Source: Bicyclus anynana (lineage: Eukaryota; Arthropoda; Insecta; Lepidoptera; Nymphalidae). Taken from it: 64,000 bases of DNA. Positions 9,843 to 21,146 of the stretch are shown here, in pieces. Below the pieces are notes generated by a model. The model saw only the letters and a program-made list of their open reading frames with translations, was not told where the DNA came from and did not search any database. The DNA is taken from contig NC_069108.1 of the NCBI RefSeq assembly GCF_947172395.1, positions 1,031,501-1,095,500 on the forward strand, given 5' to 3'. The position numbers and the translations under genes are program-made. Each line of letters opens with the position of its first letter. Position 1 is the first letter of the stretch.

Positions 9843-12834
9843 TATTACTTATTTAAAAAAAGCAATTATTAATTACATTCTTTAAAAAAGATCAAATAAA
9901 TATACAAAACTAACAGACCTAAGCCAATATCAAAAATACGTATATTTTATGATCCCACCCTAACAGTTTCAGTTGTTTCCTCATTGGCTGTTCCAAAAAA
10001 CCTTCCCCTCTATTAAAATGCAGACTATTGATACGACAATAGTCCATGTTCCAACCCCTTTTAAATCACACGAAAAACTATTGGACTATTGCGTTTAAAG
10101 TGCAAAAATATTTGCATGTCGATAGGATACAAATGTTAATACAAAACTAATAAATATATCCAGAATTTACCAACAAAAACCTATATTACTTGGTTATTAC
10201 AAAATTCACAAATTCAGGGATTCTTACGGGATGTAAAAATATATGATATAGTATATTACTTTTCATGCTCAATTATTTTTAGTAACTAGAACTCTTACTA
10301 TAAGGACATGTAAAAATACGGTTATTTTCATTATAAAACTATATAACAAATGTTTACTTTGTTATGTATAACTTTTGTAACAAAAAAACGGGTGACTACC
10401 ATACAGATGGTAATTTTTATATATATGACAACCCAAAACAATATATGTTAATACATAATCGACGTAAGAACTATTTAAATAACTAGCAAAATTGTCTAAA
10501 ATCCTACCAAGCAATATCACCGTTATTGTAAAATTTCTACCAATTTGGAAGTATTTAGAAAAAAATTCACCCCCGTGTTGCTATGCTAAAAAATACTTTT
10601 TATTACTATTTTTTTTGTATATTAAATTAACAACCTGCTTAATATAATTAGCTATATTTCTAATGAGTGAAATGTACACCATGTTAAATTGGAAATTTTG
10701 GAGTTAGTGTTGCTACATGCAAATTAATTAAGTAGAGAATGAGTATAGTATTTTCGTCCTCAATCTATAATTATGAATTGTAAAATAGCGAAAAAAAACA
10801 CAAAGAATTTACTGATTTTTAGACATCTACATTTGAAAAACAATACGTTTTTATTACAAACTGAAAGAAAACAAGCTACCCTAACGATTTTCCAATATGG
10901 CAACACTAACTTACAAAAACGGGAATCTACCATAGACTTCAAATCGTAATATATAACATAGAGACAGGTCAAGAGATTATAGAAAGGTTTAGTCTATTAC
11001 CTAACAATTTTCTAGAATGTTAGTGAGACTAGCATGCCATTATTAGACTATTTATGTATATTTTAGTGTACCTAAATACGTAATTCCAACCATAGCCCAA
11101 CTATTGCTTACTTCTTCTACTGTACCATAAACAAAATTTGAAAATAAAAAAAAATACTCGTCTAAATAGATCTTTTTTGTTTCCTTACCAAACAGTAGAA
11201 CAGGTCAAAAATATGAAACACTGAATTGTGAAAAATACACTATTCCTTTCAAAAGACTTTCCTTTAGGAAAGAATCGGTGTCGAAACTAAAAAAATAATC
11301 CAAATAAATTTAAGGAGTTGTTTTCAAGATGACGGATAATTTAATAGATAGGGAGCCGATAGATACAGGGTGAGAGATATAATCGAACGCGTTAGTTAGG
11401 AGACCTATAAGGTTGTTGAGTACCTCCACCAACTAATAGCCTTCAATATTGGAGAGTACGCTTAGGAAAATAAAAAAAATAATACCAAACCACGTTTGGA
11501 TTGGTTTAAAGCTAAAAAGATTGCATTTCCAAAATCCGAGAATATCAGGGGATTTTTAGGTACAGAGTTGCAAAATAAAACCCTTGTTTTTCAAAGAAAA
11601 TCTTAAAATAATAAAATAAGTATTTTGAGACGATTTCAACAAGCCGAAATAATTGTATTTACTTACAGTCTGTTGTGAATTTTTGATTCCGCTAAATGCG
11701 GAAATTGTATAGCCATTTATTCGTTCCATCATCTACATATTAAACCCCCGCGATGCTCGAGTATGTACACTTTTAGCATCATGGTCTCCCATAAGCGTGC
11801 CTGACCAGATTTTATTTTATGTATATAGAATAATGTTATTATAATTATTATTAATAATGCAATAAAAAAAAACATTTAAAAAAAAAGTTAAAAAAAAATC
11901 ATTTTGTTTATGGTACCCAAACCACTCTCCAGTCCCTACATCTACCTAACCTATCCGATACTCGTAAAATAGCACTGACCCAATTTCGCTCCGGCTTCGT
12001 TTAGTCTATGGCTGTCTTTGGACAAACAACACTTTATTATCTGTGCTTTGTAGGTCGCCTATAACTTAAGAAACCAGGCTCATAGGGCTGCAACCCAGAG
12101 CCGTAAAACCAGTTAATAAAAAAAACTACAACTTAATCATATTTTAATTTTAATTCATATCTTTATCGAGAGTAATTTTTAATTCTACATACTTTATTAA
12201 CCAAAACCAAAATAAAAATATCATCAATTAAAAATTACTCAAAATTTCAAAAACCAAAAAAAGAAGAAGTTTTCACAACATCAATAGTAAGAATATTATC
12301 ATTTGGCATATTATTCAAAAAGCATATTATTCAAAGTTTTTGTGAAAAAAAAACCGAATAAATAACATCCTGTATATTTAAAGTACGAGTTTGACTAAAT
12401 GCAGTGACACACAAAAATGTATTTAATCAAAAAGGCCTTCTCTTCTTTGGCACAATATTTGAAACCACCACACTGCTCCAATGCAGTGTAGTGGTCTCAC
12501 CCTGAAAATCATTATTCGACCTTAATAATAATGCCAACAGCTTATCGTGCTCTCCGAAGCATGGGACTGAACATCACCAACTTACGCCTTACGACTTACT
12601 CCAGGCTGCTTGCTTGCTACAGATATTTTTTTTGGAAATTCAAAATTCAAAATATGTCCATGAATTCATGATCCACAAAGGTCAACCAACAAGGCAAATG
12701 AAAATATACAGGATGTATTTATTTTTAAATTAAAAATTAAAAATAATGCTTGAAGATAAGTTTTAGTTTCGTATTTGCATTTTTGTATAACCGATTTCAA
12801 AATAAATAAATACGAGCTTTAGCATTTTTTTTCC
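9843..12834. other. AT-rich intronic sequence without recognised elements
   Basis: About 3 kb of low-GC sequence with short ORFs and A/T runs. I see no tRNA-like head, no clear TIR pair and no conserved protein fragment. It is part of the Rbp6-like intron. Confidence 0.5.
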
Positions 12835-13324
12835 TGATTGTGTAAGTGCCGTAGGCTCCTTATGGGACCTCATCGGCGTCACCGGGGGGTTTGAGCGAGC
12901 GCAGAAGCATCGCCTGATGGAGTCCGAAGGCAGAAGCAGAGTAAATGGGCGAAACGACTCTCTAAGGGCGTCTTCTCTGAGACTCGGACCTCGGCTTAGA
13001 GGGCTGTTCGGAAAGGGTGTTTTGGCCTGAGTGTATCAGTCTAGGCGCCTTGAGATCGTGAGTTAAAAAGACCACGTCTGGGTGACGTCAGATATCGGGG
13101 AGCTCGTCTTCGCCGGCGAAGACGCTGTGTAGCTTGTGTTTGTGTTGCCTGGGAAGCATTGTGTGCTAATTCAAATGGTCACGTAGCATTATGCTGAGCT
13201 GGGGCCATTTTCTGGGGTATGCCACACATCGCAGGGTATTGTCTTGTTGTCCTGGTGTACTGGAGATATTGTGATGTGTGGCATAATTTTGAAATAAACG
13301 CATTTTTCTTTCTTTCTTTCTTTT
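12835..13324 (+). mobile_element. LINE or SINE 3' end with (CTTT)n tail
   Basis: A GC-richer block ends AATAAACGCATTTTT followed by CTTT repeats at 13306-13324. Near the end TATGCCACACATC pairs with GATGTGTGGCATA, giving a 3'-terminal stem-loop as LINE reverse transcriptases can require. Related ends are at 41105-41166 and 55060-55190. A perfect 20-bp palindrome occurs at 13105-13124. Confidence 0.6.
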
Positions 13325-13735
13325 CATTGTTGTTCGTTATGTCAGGATCGTAAAGGACGTTTTTTGGGCATCTGGATCTACAATCAGCGTTGGTATCGGG
13401 GATGTAGCTGCAAGCCTCTACCACTAGTAGGTTGGGGTGGGTGGCGGTTCTCTCAAAATGAGTTTTCGAGAGCTGTTTCATATATTGGGCTATTGTGGGG
13501 AGATCTAGGTCTCTATGTAGGTCGTTGTTGCGCACAAACCACGGAGCGCCCGTGACCTGACGCATGAATCGGTTTTGAAGGACCTGAAGGGCGCCTTGGG
13601 GCGATGGGCAAACACTACACTAGCGTGGTCATTATTGGACGGATGCAGGTCTTGTAGAGAGTGACCTTGGAGTGGAGGGATTTGCTTTTGGCACGTATAA
13701 TAGGGTAGAGACAACCCATCATATAAGCAGCTCTT
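13325..13735 (-). pseudogene. Jockey-like non-LTR retrotransposon ORF2 C-terminal relic
   Basis: Minus-strand reading spans two frames. The first gives HSKVTLYKTCIRPIMT-like and VVFAHRPKAPFRS sequence, the second MRQVTGAPWFVRNNDLHRD, then LDLPTIAQYMKQLSKTHFER and CSYIPDTNADCRSRCPKNV. GAPWFVRN-DLH and HPN-LIV-A--YIPD are characteristic of the C-terminus of jockey-clade ORF2 in Lepidoptera. Frameshifts make it defective. It ends at the adjacent CTTT-tailed element, so the two elements lie head to tail in opposite orientation. Confidence 0.8.
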
Positions 13736-14190
13736 TTTCTGGCTTTCTGTGTGTGAGTTGCGAAGCTCAGGCTTTACTACTAAAATCTACAATTTTCAAT
13801 TTTTTGGAATCTACAATTTTTTGGAAATTGTAGATTTAAATCAGATTAATCCTTGAAATCAATTTACCTCAGCTCGTTATTTTGAAATCCGTTATATTTT
13901 GTAAAACTTTAAACTTTTTTTTAGACCTCATGAAACGATTCCATTTCAGAATTACTTTATAATAAACACGTAATTTTGATACACTTCTATGCGTACTTCT
14001 AGTCATTACAATTAAGATTAATACATTAAGTAAATAACAATTTCAACGATTTACGATAAAATTCTTAACCATCCCATCCAATAATATTTTAAGATTCTTT
14101 TACATAATACCGGTAACTCTAGAAGTACGCACAGAAGGGTTGACCACCACCGCCGCGGTACCTCCAGACTCCTGACTCCAGTCAGCTCAC

Positions 14191-14375
14191 CTGCGTGACA
14201 GGGTCCTTCATGATGAGCACGTCGGTGACCGCACCGAACATGGCGAAGTACTCCCGGAGCTTCTCCGAGCTGGTCTGCCAGCTGAGGCCGCCCACGAAGA
14301 GTTTGGAGGGCGAGGGGGATGCGCTGCCCGCGGCGCCCGTCACTGGGGTCGACCGCCCCGAGGAGGGGGATGTTT
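14191..14375 (-). CDS. Rbp6: Rbp6/Musashi-type protein, internal exon with start of RRM1
   Basis: This internal exon codes for a Ser/Pro/Gly-rich linker and the first half of RRM1. The acceptor CCCCCAG precedes 14375 and the donor follows at 14190 (CACGCAG then GTGAGC). The first two bases (AA) complete a Lys codon with the last base of the exon at 17321-17469, and the exon ends on a codon boundary. It encodes the linker, then RNP2 LFVGGL, SWQTSSEKLREYFAMFG and VTDVLIMKDPVTQ, the canonical Musashi/Rbp6 start of RRM1. The ORF extends beyond 14375 only through a (CAT)n microsatellite in the intron (MMMMMTMM), which is not coding. The assignment is firm because the splice phases agree at both ends. 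Confidence 0.92.
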
Positions 14376-14428
14376 CTGGGGGAGGGACAAGAGTTATCAT
14401 CCTCATCATCGTCATCATCATCATCATG

Positions 14429-14749
14429 TTTTTATTTATTCTTTACAAGTTAGCCCTTGACTACAATCTCACCTGATGGTAAGTGATGATGCAGTCTACT
14501 ATGGAAGCGGGCTAACTTGTTAGGAGGATGAAAATCCACACCCCATTCGGTTTCTACACGGCATCTTACCGGAACGCTCAATCGCTTGGCGGTACGTCTT
14601 TGCCGGTAGGGTGGTAACTAGCCACGGCCGAAGCCTCCACCAGCCAGACCTGGACAAATTAAGAAAATCTCAATCTGCCCAAACGGGGATCGAACCCAGG
14701 ACCTCCGTTTTGTAAATCCACCCGCGCATACCACTGCGCCACGGAGGCC
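14429..14749 (-). mobile_element. SINE family A, full length
   Basis: The minus strand reads AGGCCTCCGTGGCGCAGTGG (A-box region), then a GGTTCGATCCC B box, then GGCTAGTTACCACCCTACCG and CAAGCGATTGAGCGTTCCGG, and ends with an A-rich tail at 14429. It lies between CAT microsatellite tracts. Confidence 0.9.
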
Positions 14750-14767
14750 TAAAAATCATCATCATCA

Positions 14768-14830
14768 TCGTACCGGAATGCTAAATTGCTTGGCGGTATG
14801 CTTTTGCCCATAATTAGGGTGCATAAGGTA
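14768..14830 (-). mobile_element. SINE family A fragment
   Basis: GTACCGGAATGCTAAATTGC and CTTGGCGGTATG match the centre of SINE family A. Both ends are missing. It lies just beside the full-length copy. Confidence 0.6.
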
Positions 14831-14859
14831 AGTAGTAAAAGTTGAAAGTTATCTGCCTA

Positions 14860-14918
14860 TACTGATCAGTGCTGGGACTCAAACCCAGGACCACAGCATT
14901 ACCAACTGAGCTAGAAAA
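14860..14918 (-). mobile_element. tRNA-like SINE head
   Basis: The minus strand shows TAGCTCAGTTGGTAATGCTG (A box) and GGGTTTGAGTCCCAGCAC (B box plus T-stem) with roughly tRNA spacing. The acceptor stem does not close and the flanks are repeats, so a SINE head or tRNA pseudogene is likelier than a functional tRNA. Confidence 0.5.
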
Positions 14919-15039
14919 GTTGTCAATATGTCGCAGTTATCATTTTAATTATGCTTTTTATGTATGGTTATGGTTCAAAAATTAAAAAAAAATTCAAGTA
15001 GAGATTTAAATTCCTTAATAAAAAGATTCTAATTAGACT

Positions 15040-15100
15040 ACTCTCATTCTGAGAGGAGACTCGAGCTCAGTGAGCCAAATATGGGTTGATGATAATAATA
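15040..15100 (+). mobile_element. SINE family B tail fragment
   Basis: CTCATTCTGAGAGGAGACTC, GAGCTCAGTGAGCC and ATATGGGTTGATGATAATAA match the 3' end of SINE family B, including the GAT-type simple-repeat tail. The 5' part is absent. Confidence 0.8.
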
Positions 15101-15230
15101 ATATAATAATAATTAGACTACAACCTGTTGCTAATGCGTAACTGGTTGAGTTTATTACAAAGAGACATCTACTGATGATGACATAAAATTAATATGGTAT
15201 GGTTACTTTTCCCAGACACCAATAGATGGC

Positions 15231-15537
15231 ACTCATCATTACAACCCATATTCGGCTCACTGCAAAGCCCGAGTCTCCTCTCAGAATGAAAGGGGTTAGG
15301 CCAATAGTCCACCACGCTGGCCCAATGCGGATTGGCAGACTTCACACATGCAGAGAATTAAGGAAATTCTCTGGTATGCAGGTTTCCTCACAATGTTTTT
15401 CCTTCACCGTTTGAGACACATGATATTTCATTTTTTAAAATGCAAACCACTGAAAACTTGGATGCCCCGGACTGGATTCAAACCCACACCCTCCGGAATC
15501 TGAAGCAGAGGTCATATCCATTGGGCTATCACAGCTC
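15231..15537 (-). mobile_element. SINE family B, nearly full length
   Basis: In reverse it holds the tail CCCATATTCGGCTCACTG, the middle GGCCCAATGCGGATTGGCAG, TCTCTGGTATGCAGGTTTCC, and the tRNA-like head GGCTATCACAGCTCTG. It lies in the Rbp6-like intron, in the sense orientation of that gene. Confidence 0.88.
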
Positions 15538-16259
15538 TGTTTGACTTTATATCACTTCACCAATTAGTTATTGGCCATTCTATAGTCTGAAGCAAAATTG
15601 CAAAGCAAAAAAAATCAATTCAAAATCAGAATTAAAAAAGTTCTTTTTTTACAGGTTTATAATCTTTACTTTACTTTGTGTGAGTGAGTGTTTGTCTATT
15701 TAACTAAATCATAGATACAAAGTGTATATTATGTTTGGTCAACAGATGGTGCTAGTAGCAAAACAACTTAATTAAAAGTCTATCCACAGTATTTATTCTA
15801 ATATTTGATCTATGTTATTGATCTCCTATTAAAAAGTGGATGCACAATCAGCAACCAAAAAACGTCCCCACTCAATGAATGCCAAACACAACTTTTTGAC
15901 ACTCAATTCAAGTAGTCGCATTTGCAAATTCAACCTTAACCCCAATCTTTAAGATTGAATTTGCTCTGAATTTAGGATTTTATTGAGTATTGGACTAAGG
16001 CCTTTAGGTATAATTTTCTTTACCAATAATTCTAAAACTGTCAAAGCAAAATTGGCCAGTTTATAAGTGACGAGCTTCTCCAATGCTTTTGTAAATGCAA
16101 TTTAATCCTCAACAGCTATCTTGCTTGCTTGTTAAACTGTAGGTCCCAGTCAATATCATTATCTGATAGTTATTGTTTAGGAGTTAAACTTGTGCTCTAA
16201 ATAAAGCTCCATTAAAGATCAAACTGAAGACTAAAAGAAGAAGGCTTGGCACTGTAGGC

Positions 16260-16515
16260 CAGGGTTTCTCAAAGTGGGATACGCCTAGGGGTTCGCCATT
16301 TGACGGCAGGGGGTTTGCGAAAAGATTTACGTAATGGTGGCTTGATAACTGATCCCAAATCAGGATTATGGTTAAAATTGTCAAAAATGACTCCTAACAT
16401 TGAATCCATTTGAGACAAAAAAACAAGGACACCCATCACATTATTGTTACAAAGATATACATGGGGGGGGGGGGGGGGTGCAGGGGGTTCATGGAGCCAA
16501 AAGTTTGAGAAACCT
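16260..16515. mobile_element. hAT-like non-autonomous element with a 16-G run
   Basis: The left end CAGGGTTTCTCAAAGTGGG is inverted-complementary to the right end AAAGTTTGAGAAACCT. CAGGG-TTCTCAAA-type termini are typical of hAT elements. No clear 8-bp duplication was found, so the right boundary is approximate. It contains a run of 16 G at 16463-16478 followed by a further GGGGG. Confidence 0.5.
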
Positions 16516-17320
16516 CATCAACATTACAATCATCATTTATAATGATTTCTGTCATGATATGTCAATGTACCAGCGTTTAACACTGGTACATTGACGTATC
16601 AACAACACATTACTATAATCACTATAAGTAAGGATAATATCCACCAGTCCACAGGGTGAGGAACTTGAGGACCCAAGCAACCAGCAGCCAAGACTCCAGC
16701 AGAGTGAACTCATAAAAAATGCTACCACAAGGATTAGATGACATTGATTTACAATTAAAAAGGCAGATTACTTTTAATTACAATTATTGCACAAAACACA
16801 GGCCAAGCAACAAGCACAATGTCAGGTGTGGCTAACATATACCTGTAAGGAGAATAATGCATTTGCAAGAACTGATACTATGTCATACCTACAGTAAGGC
16901 AACTCAAACATAGACTTTAATCTCTAGAAGTTCCAATCCAATTGGAATGATTTTTTGTATAAAATGATACCCATATTTACATATTTACATACAAGAAAGC
17001 AGGTTTACAGGATTTGTTGCTTATATACCCTTAAACTTTTTACCTTGACAGGTGTATAAAATATATTAAAAATGATAAATACTAATTGCTACTTTCAATA
17101 ATTAAATATTGGGTACATCGTCAAACATGGTGTAAGCTCCAAATTTGTTCTCATTTAAGGAAGCTTGGCTCTGTAGACATTGAAAACAGATGGAGGTTTT
17201 ATTTCTCTGCCACCACAGTTTTAGAGAGGGCCATTGACAATAGATTGATGTATCTGCCAATAAGATGTGTGGTATGTTTATTATTTGTTATTATTAGAAA
17301 GGAATGGTCAAATTACTCAC

Positions 17321-17469
17321 TGATTTGCTGCACAGCTATCTGTTGTTGTTGCTGTTGATGGGCGGCAGCTGTGGCCGCGGCGTGGGCGGCAGCTTGGGCG
17401 CTCAGCACGTGCGCCAGCTCCCCGCCCACGAGACCACCTTCCACCACCTCCAGACCACCCAGGGCGCCG
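17321..17469 (-). CDS. Rbp6: Rbp6/Musashi-type protein, upstream Ala/Gln-rich exon
   Basis: This internal exon encodes the low-complexity leader before RRM1. The acceptor TATTCCAG ends at 17470 and the donor CAAATCA-GTGAGT is at 17321/17320. One leading base completes an upstream codon and one trailing base (A) joins AA of the next exon to make Lys, so the frame stays open into RRM1. The translation runs GALGGLEVVEGGLVGGELAH, then an Ala/His-rich stretch, then six Gln and IAVQQI. It is GC-rich in an AT-rich intron, supporting coding status. Function is unknown beyond being a flexible N-terminal segment. No in-frame Met lies in the exon, so the start codon is in an unseen or unrecognised exon further upstream (higher coordinates). 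Confidence 0.82.
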
Positions 17470-18844
17470 CTGGAATATACCATCATCTTAACACAGCACC
17501 ACCAAACTTACTGCGCACTTATCAAATCTAAAACACCACTAAACACTGTAAAACCACGAAGAGAATTGACAATTTTTACGTAATTTTTCTCAATTGTGTT
17601 TTTACGGACGAGTTGGCGTCAATTACAATTTGCAATTGACGCTTTCATAAAAGTTGAATATCGAACGTTTCGCGCGGCTTGTTTACTTTTTTTTTTCTTA
17701 TCGGCCAGTACTTTTGTAATGCAAACTACTTTGATCATCAGATCAAAAATCAAATCTTCTAGGTATTGAAAATAGATAGAATAAAAATTATATTTACACA
17801 TATATAACAGTAACCATTCTAGTAGTAATGAAATAAGAAGTAGTAAACTGTCTTGAAATCATAACATTAATTCCAGTTTGAATTTCAAAAATAGCTCCTG
17901 CTTTTTGTTAACTGTTGACGAAAATTTAAAATATTGTTTATGGTCGCGTCGCGCGGCACTTGTTGACTTGTCAACTCAGACGAATTAGCTTGTCCTGTGC
18001 GGTCAAGTGTCATAGACAGGTGTCGCAAAGAACGAAAGTCACAAACTTTTTGCTATACGGCAACTGAGAATACTTTATTACATTTAAATTTTTTTTTTCT
18101 TTAAAAATTTCGAGTAAGGTAACTAAGTATGGGTAAGTAATATGTATATAATTTTATTTATTATATTTTTATTAGGTGCCTAATTAATCTGAGAATTAGT
18201 TTAAATAACTGCGGGCGGTAAATACAAAAATCGTTCATACTCGACTAAAATACCAAAGTAGTATAAAATATCGTCATCTCCGACATCTAAGAAATTATTG
18301 GCAATTCTATCCACCGTCAAGATAATGGGATAGCCCATTGTTCTGGCATAGCCATGTTGTCATGAAATGTCATAGAAAACTAGTAAAAGTTGATTTATTT
18401 CAAGCGTCCCCGTGCATAAGTCCAAAGTTGCGATAGCTGCCATTGAAGATGGTTTGAACTGATGGATCACCCACTGTATTCACCGGACCTCGCGCCTAGT
18501 GATTTTTATATCTAATATGATGTTGATCAGTGATCGCTGCTGTGCTTACACGATTTTTTCGAAAAGGAATTTTATAGTTACAAAAAAGATATGCCAAGTA
18601 TACTCCTTATAGCATAAATATAAAAGATAACTGCAGAAAATAAAAATAAAAAATGTGTTATTGTAATTTTCCGGGATAAAGTAGCCTTTTTGTTGCTCAA
18701 TAACCTATCTAGAAGTCAAATTTAAATCGGTTCAGCCGATTCAGATTAGCCCAGGCAAACAAACAAATAACCAAAAAATTTAAAAAGCTTGATTATGTTT
18801 CAGTTTCGTGTAAATATATATAATATAATAAGCACTTGACAAAA
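17470..18844. other. No gene recognised
   Basis: AT-rich with one GC-richer patch at 17940-18030 (GTCGCGTCGCGCGGCAC). On the plus strand ATGG followed by GTAAGT occurs at 18128-18137, which could mimic a tiny first exon but has no other support. It is probably upstream intron of the minus-strand gene. Confidence 0.4.
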
Positions 18845-19137
18845 CATCAACAACTCATATTCGGCTCACTGTTGAGCACGAATCTCCTCTCAGAATTACA
18901 GAGGCTTTAGTCCACCACCCTGACTAAATGCGGATTGGCAGACTTCGCACACGCAGAGAATTAAGAAAATTCTCCGGTGTGCAGGTTTCCTCACGATGTT
19001 GAAAGAAGGACGAAATGGTGAAAGAAATTCACCATTTGAGATACGTGATATTTAATTTCTTAAAATACACAAAGCCCCGGACCGGATTCGGAATCTACAC
19101 CCTCCGAATCGAACGCAGAGGTCATATTCACGGCTCT
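18845..19137 (-). mobile_element. SINE family B, nearly full length
   Basis: The reverse tail CTCATATTCGGCTCACTG, the middle AATGCGGATTGGCAGACTTC and the head side GGTCATATTCACGGCTCT are present. It is diverged, with a short insertion near 19000 (GAAAGAAGGACGAAATGG). Confidence 0.85.
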
Positions 19138-19439
19138 CAAAATACAGTTATTTGTAAAAATGTCAGACTTACACACCAATTTATTTATATGTGAGTAGTA
19201 AGTATTGTCAAGTAGGTATTGTTTATTGTAAATAACGTTCATATTCAAAGAACAAGTAGACTTCAAAGTTTCCATGTATGTATGTATGAGAAAATAATTT
19301 CCTGCTCAACAGTCCGTGTAATAGAAACAGCGCCGCCGGGAAACGCTATTATTTTATTGAAATAAACTTATTCCCATGAAATCCAGATGCTCTACTAAAC
19401 CCGAGGGCTTACACCAGTTGTTATTGAATAGCGCATATG

Positions 19440-19592
19440 CATTTATTTCCGTATAACTAATATTATAAAATATGCGAAAGCAACTTTGTATGTCTGTCTA
19501 TTACATTTTCGCTAAACCACTGAACTAATTTCGATGAAATTTGTTATAGAACAGAAATTAATTCGAACAGAATCGCAGGCGTCTGCTAGTTA
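19440..19592. mobile_element. Dispersed LINE-derived repeat
   Basis: It runs from ACTAATATTATAAAATATGC through GTATGTCTGTCTATTAC and CCACTGAACTAATTTCGATG to GCAGGCGTCTGCTAGTT. These boundaries recur many times in the window (TATACTAATATTATAAA at one end, GTC-GCTAG at the other). Confidence 0.7.
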
Positions 19593-20944
19593 ATAATGTT
19601 ATCAAAAAGTATTGTTACGTTACGTGTATCCGAACGAAATCACAGATTTTTAAAGTTCGAACAACCCTAGTGCTACCATAGAGATTTCATCTTCACCGGG
19701 GGCCATTTTCCATCTCTATCTTACAAGCGTATTTCGTGAAATTAGATCTATTGTTATCTTTGTCTTTACGTTTTGTGGGATGTATTTTCCTGTAGTTTGT
19801 ATGTAGGTTGAGAGAACCTTTTAATCTTTTTATACTTTTCCGTAGATATTTCTCGAACAGTACAGTCTTTATACCTACCTCTTAATTTTGTGAAATAAAA
19901 TCTAGATATTATTTTGTTAACATGTAGGTATAACTTAGCTATTGAATTTGGATGGAATTCAAGACAAAATTATAGTCAAGAGTAGCATTTAGGATTCTTT
20001 CTGTCACGATATTAACACGGAAAGGGGATGTAAAATATATAAGGAAGAAACCGCGGAACAAAATAAATAATTGTATATTTGAAACAAATTAATAATTTAG
20101 ATTAGATTAGGTTTACATTTAAATTTAAACAAGGGTTCCGTTTTTTAACACGCTTCATTAGCTTCACATGTAACTATCAGATAATCAAACCTTGGAATCT
20201 TAATTTGACCCGCTTCCCGGTCTTCGATTACAATGAAATTTTACACACGCTCTGAGTTTTGATGACAATACATGACTAGCTATGAAACATCATTACAAAT
20301 CCAATATGGCGGCCTCCCCAAGATGGCGGACTGGCTGTTTGAGGTCCACCCCCATGATGGATATCAAATGAAAGGGTTTGCTGTCAGGAATACGAAAAAA
20401 ATAGTCAGGTGACTTAAATTAGTGTGTGCTAAAAGCGCGTTTAGTTTTTTAAACTATTTAAAGTTATTGATTTCAGAACCCTGAATAATGTACATTCGTA
20501 TTTTAGCTACCTACATATCTAATTACAGATCACACCTCTGTTTAAAAGGCATCCTTATGCTACTTAGCATCATTGCAAAGTCACCCTTAATTCGCTGTCA
20601 CAAACTTGCTTGATATATGTCCGGCGAAAGACCTTTTCTTTGAGAAGCTCCGACTATAAATCAGAGCGAGGAACAGCAATTTATCTTTTTTTAAAGGAAT
20701 GTGGGGAGAATATATCATCTTTTTTTTTTAATTCAACCGCTTTGAATATGATGTGACCTATAGATTAGCGTATTTTTTTTTTGTAATATACACAGAGTAA
20801 CCCTTAAAAAAACAAAACTCACGCGTCTCCTTGACATCCGCTTATACAAACTTTTTCATAATTGGTATTTTAAAATTTAACACTAACAAAAATTACGTAA
20901 ATTAATATAAAACTCAATGATAACCAACAAAAAATACTTCATTT
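19593..20944. other. No gene recognised
   Basis: AT-rich sequence. The part around 20280-20400 (CAAATCCAATATGGCGGCCT, GATATCAAATGAAAGGGTTT) has the look of a dispersed repeat, but no second copy was found in this window. Confidence 0.4.
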
Positions 20945-21146
20945 TATTTCATTAGTTTTTAGGAACAGTTTTTAAAACATTTAAAAACGTATGACGCCAT
21001 TTTTCTTAAATAATATTGAAGATTACTGATGCGACGGTTCGTATCGTACTGACAAGAGAACGTATTCGTATTTGAATTTTATATTTGTGGCGGGTACGAC
21101 ACCGTCATGTTCCGTACGCTCTATCTGCATATGATTGATTAATCTG
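20945..21146 (-). repeat. Dispersed repeat D, copy 1
   Basis: The reverse complement contains GAGCGTACGGAACATGACGG, TGTCGTACCCGCCACAAATA, GAACCGTCGCATCAGTAATC and AAAAATGGCG. The same order occurs at 28968 and 63776. It abuts the family-1 MITE starting at 21147. Confidence 0.75.

Larger units (their letters stand above)
9029..14190 (-). other. Intron of the Rbp6-like gene (about 5.2 kb)
   Basis: The donor GTGAGC starts at 14190 and the acceptor CAG ends at 9029 (minus strand). It contains a SINE-B relic (9211), an RTE-like LINE relic (9528), AT-rich unique-looking DNA (9843-12834), a LINE 3' end with a CTTT tail (12835-13324) and a jockey-like ORF relic (13325-13735). Confidence 0.85.
14376..17320 (-). 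other. Intron of the Rbp6-like gene (about 2.9 kb)
   Basis: The donor GTGAGT starts at 17320 and the acceptor CAG ends at 14376. It holds SINE-A and SINE-B copies, a tRNA-like SINE head near 14868, a hAT-like MITE (16260-16515), and otherwise AT-rich sequence with no coding signal (15541-16259 and 16516-17310). Confidence 0.8.

Noticed and set aside
14376..14427. Met/Thr-rich N-terminal extension of the exon at 14191
   Set aside because: It is encoded by a CAT microsatellite upstream of a good CAG acceptor whose phase matches the previous exon.
14860..14918. Functional tRNA gene
   Set aside because: A and B boxes are present but the acceptor stem does not close and SINE fragments flank it.
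18128..18137. Tiny first exon: ATGG followed by GTAAGT on the plus strand
   Set aside because: A single codon before a donor-like sequence is easily produced by chance; no promoter motif or partner exon was found.
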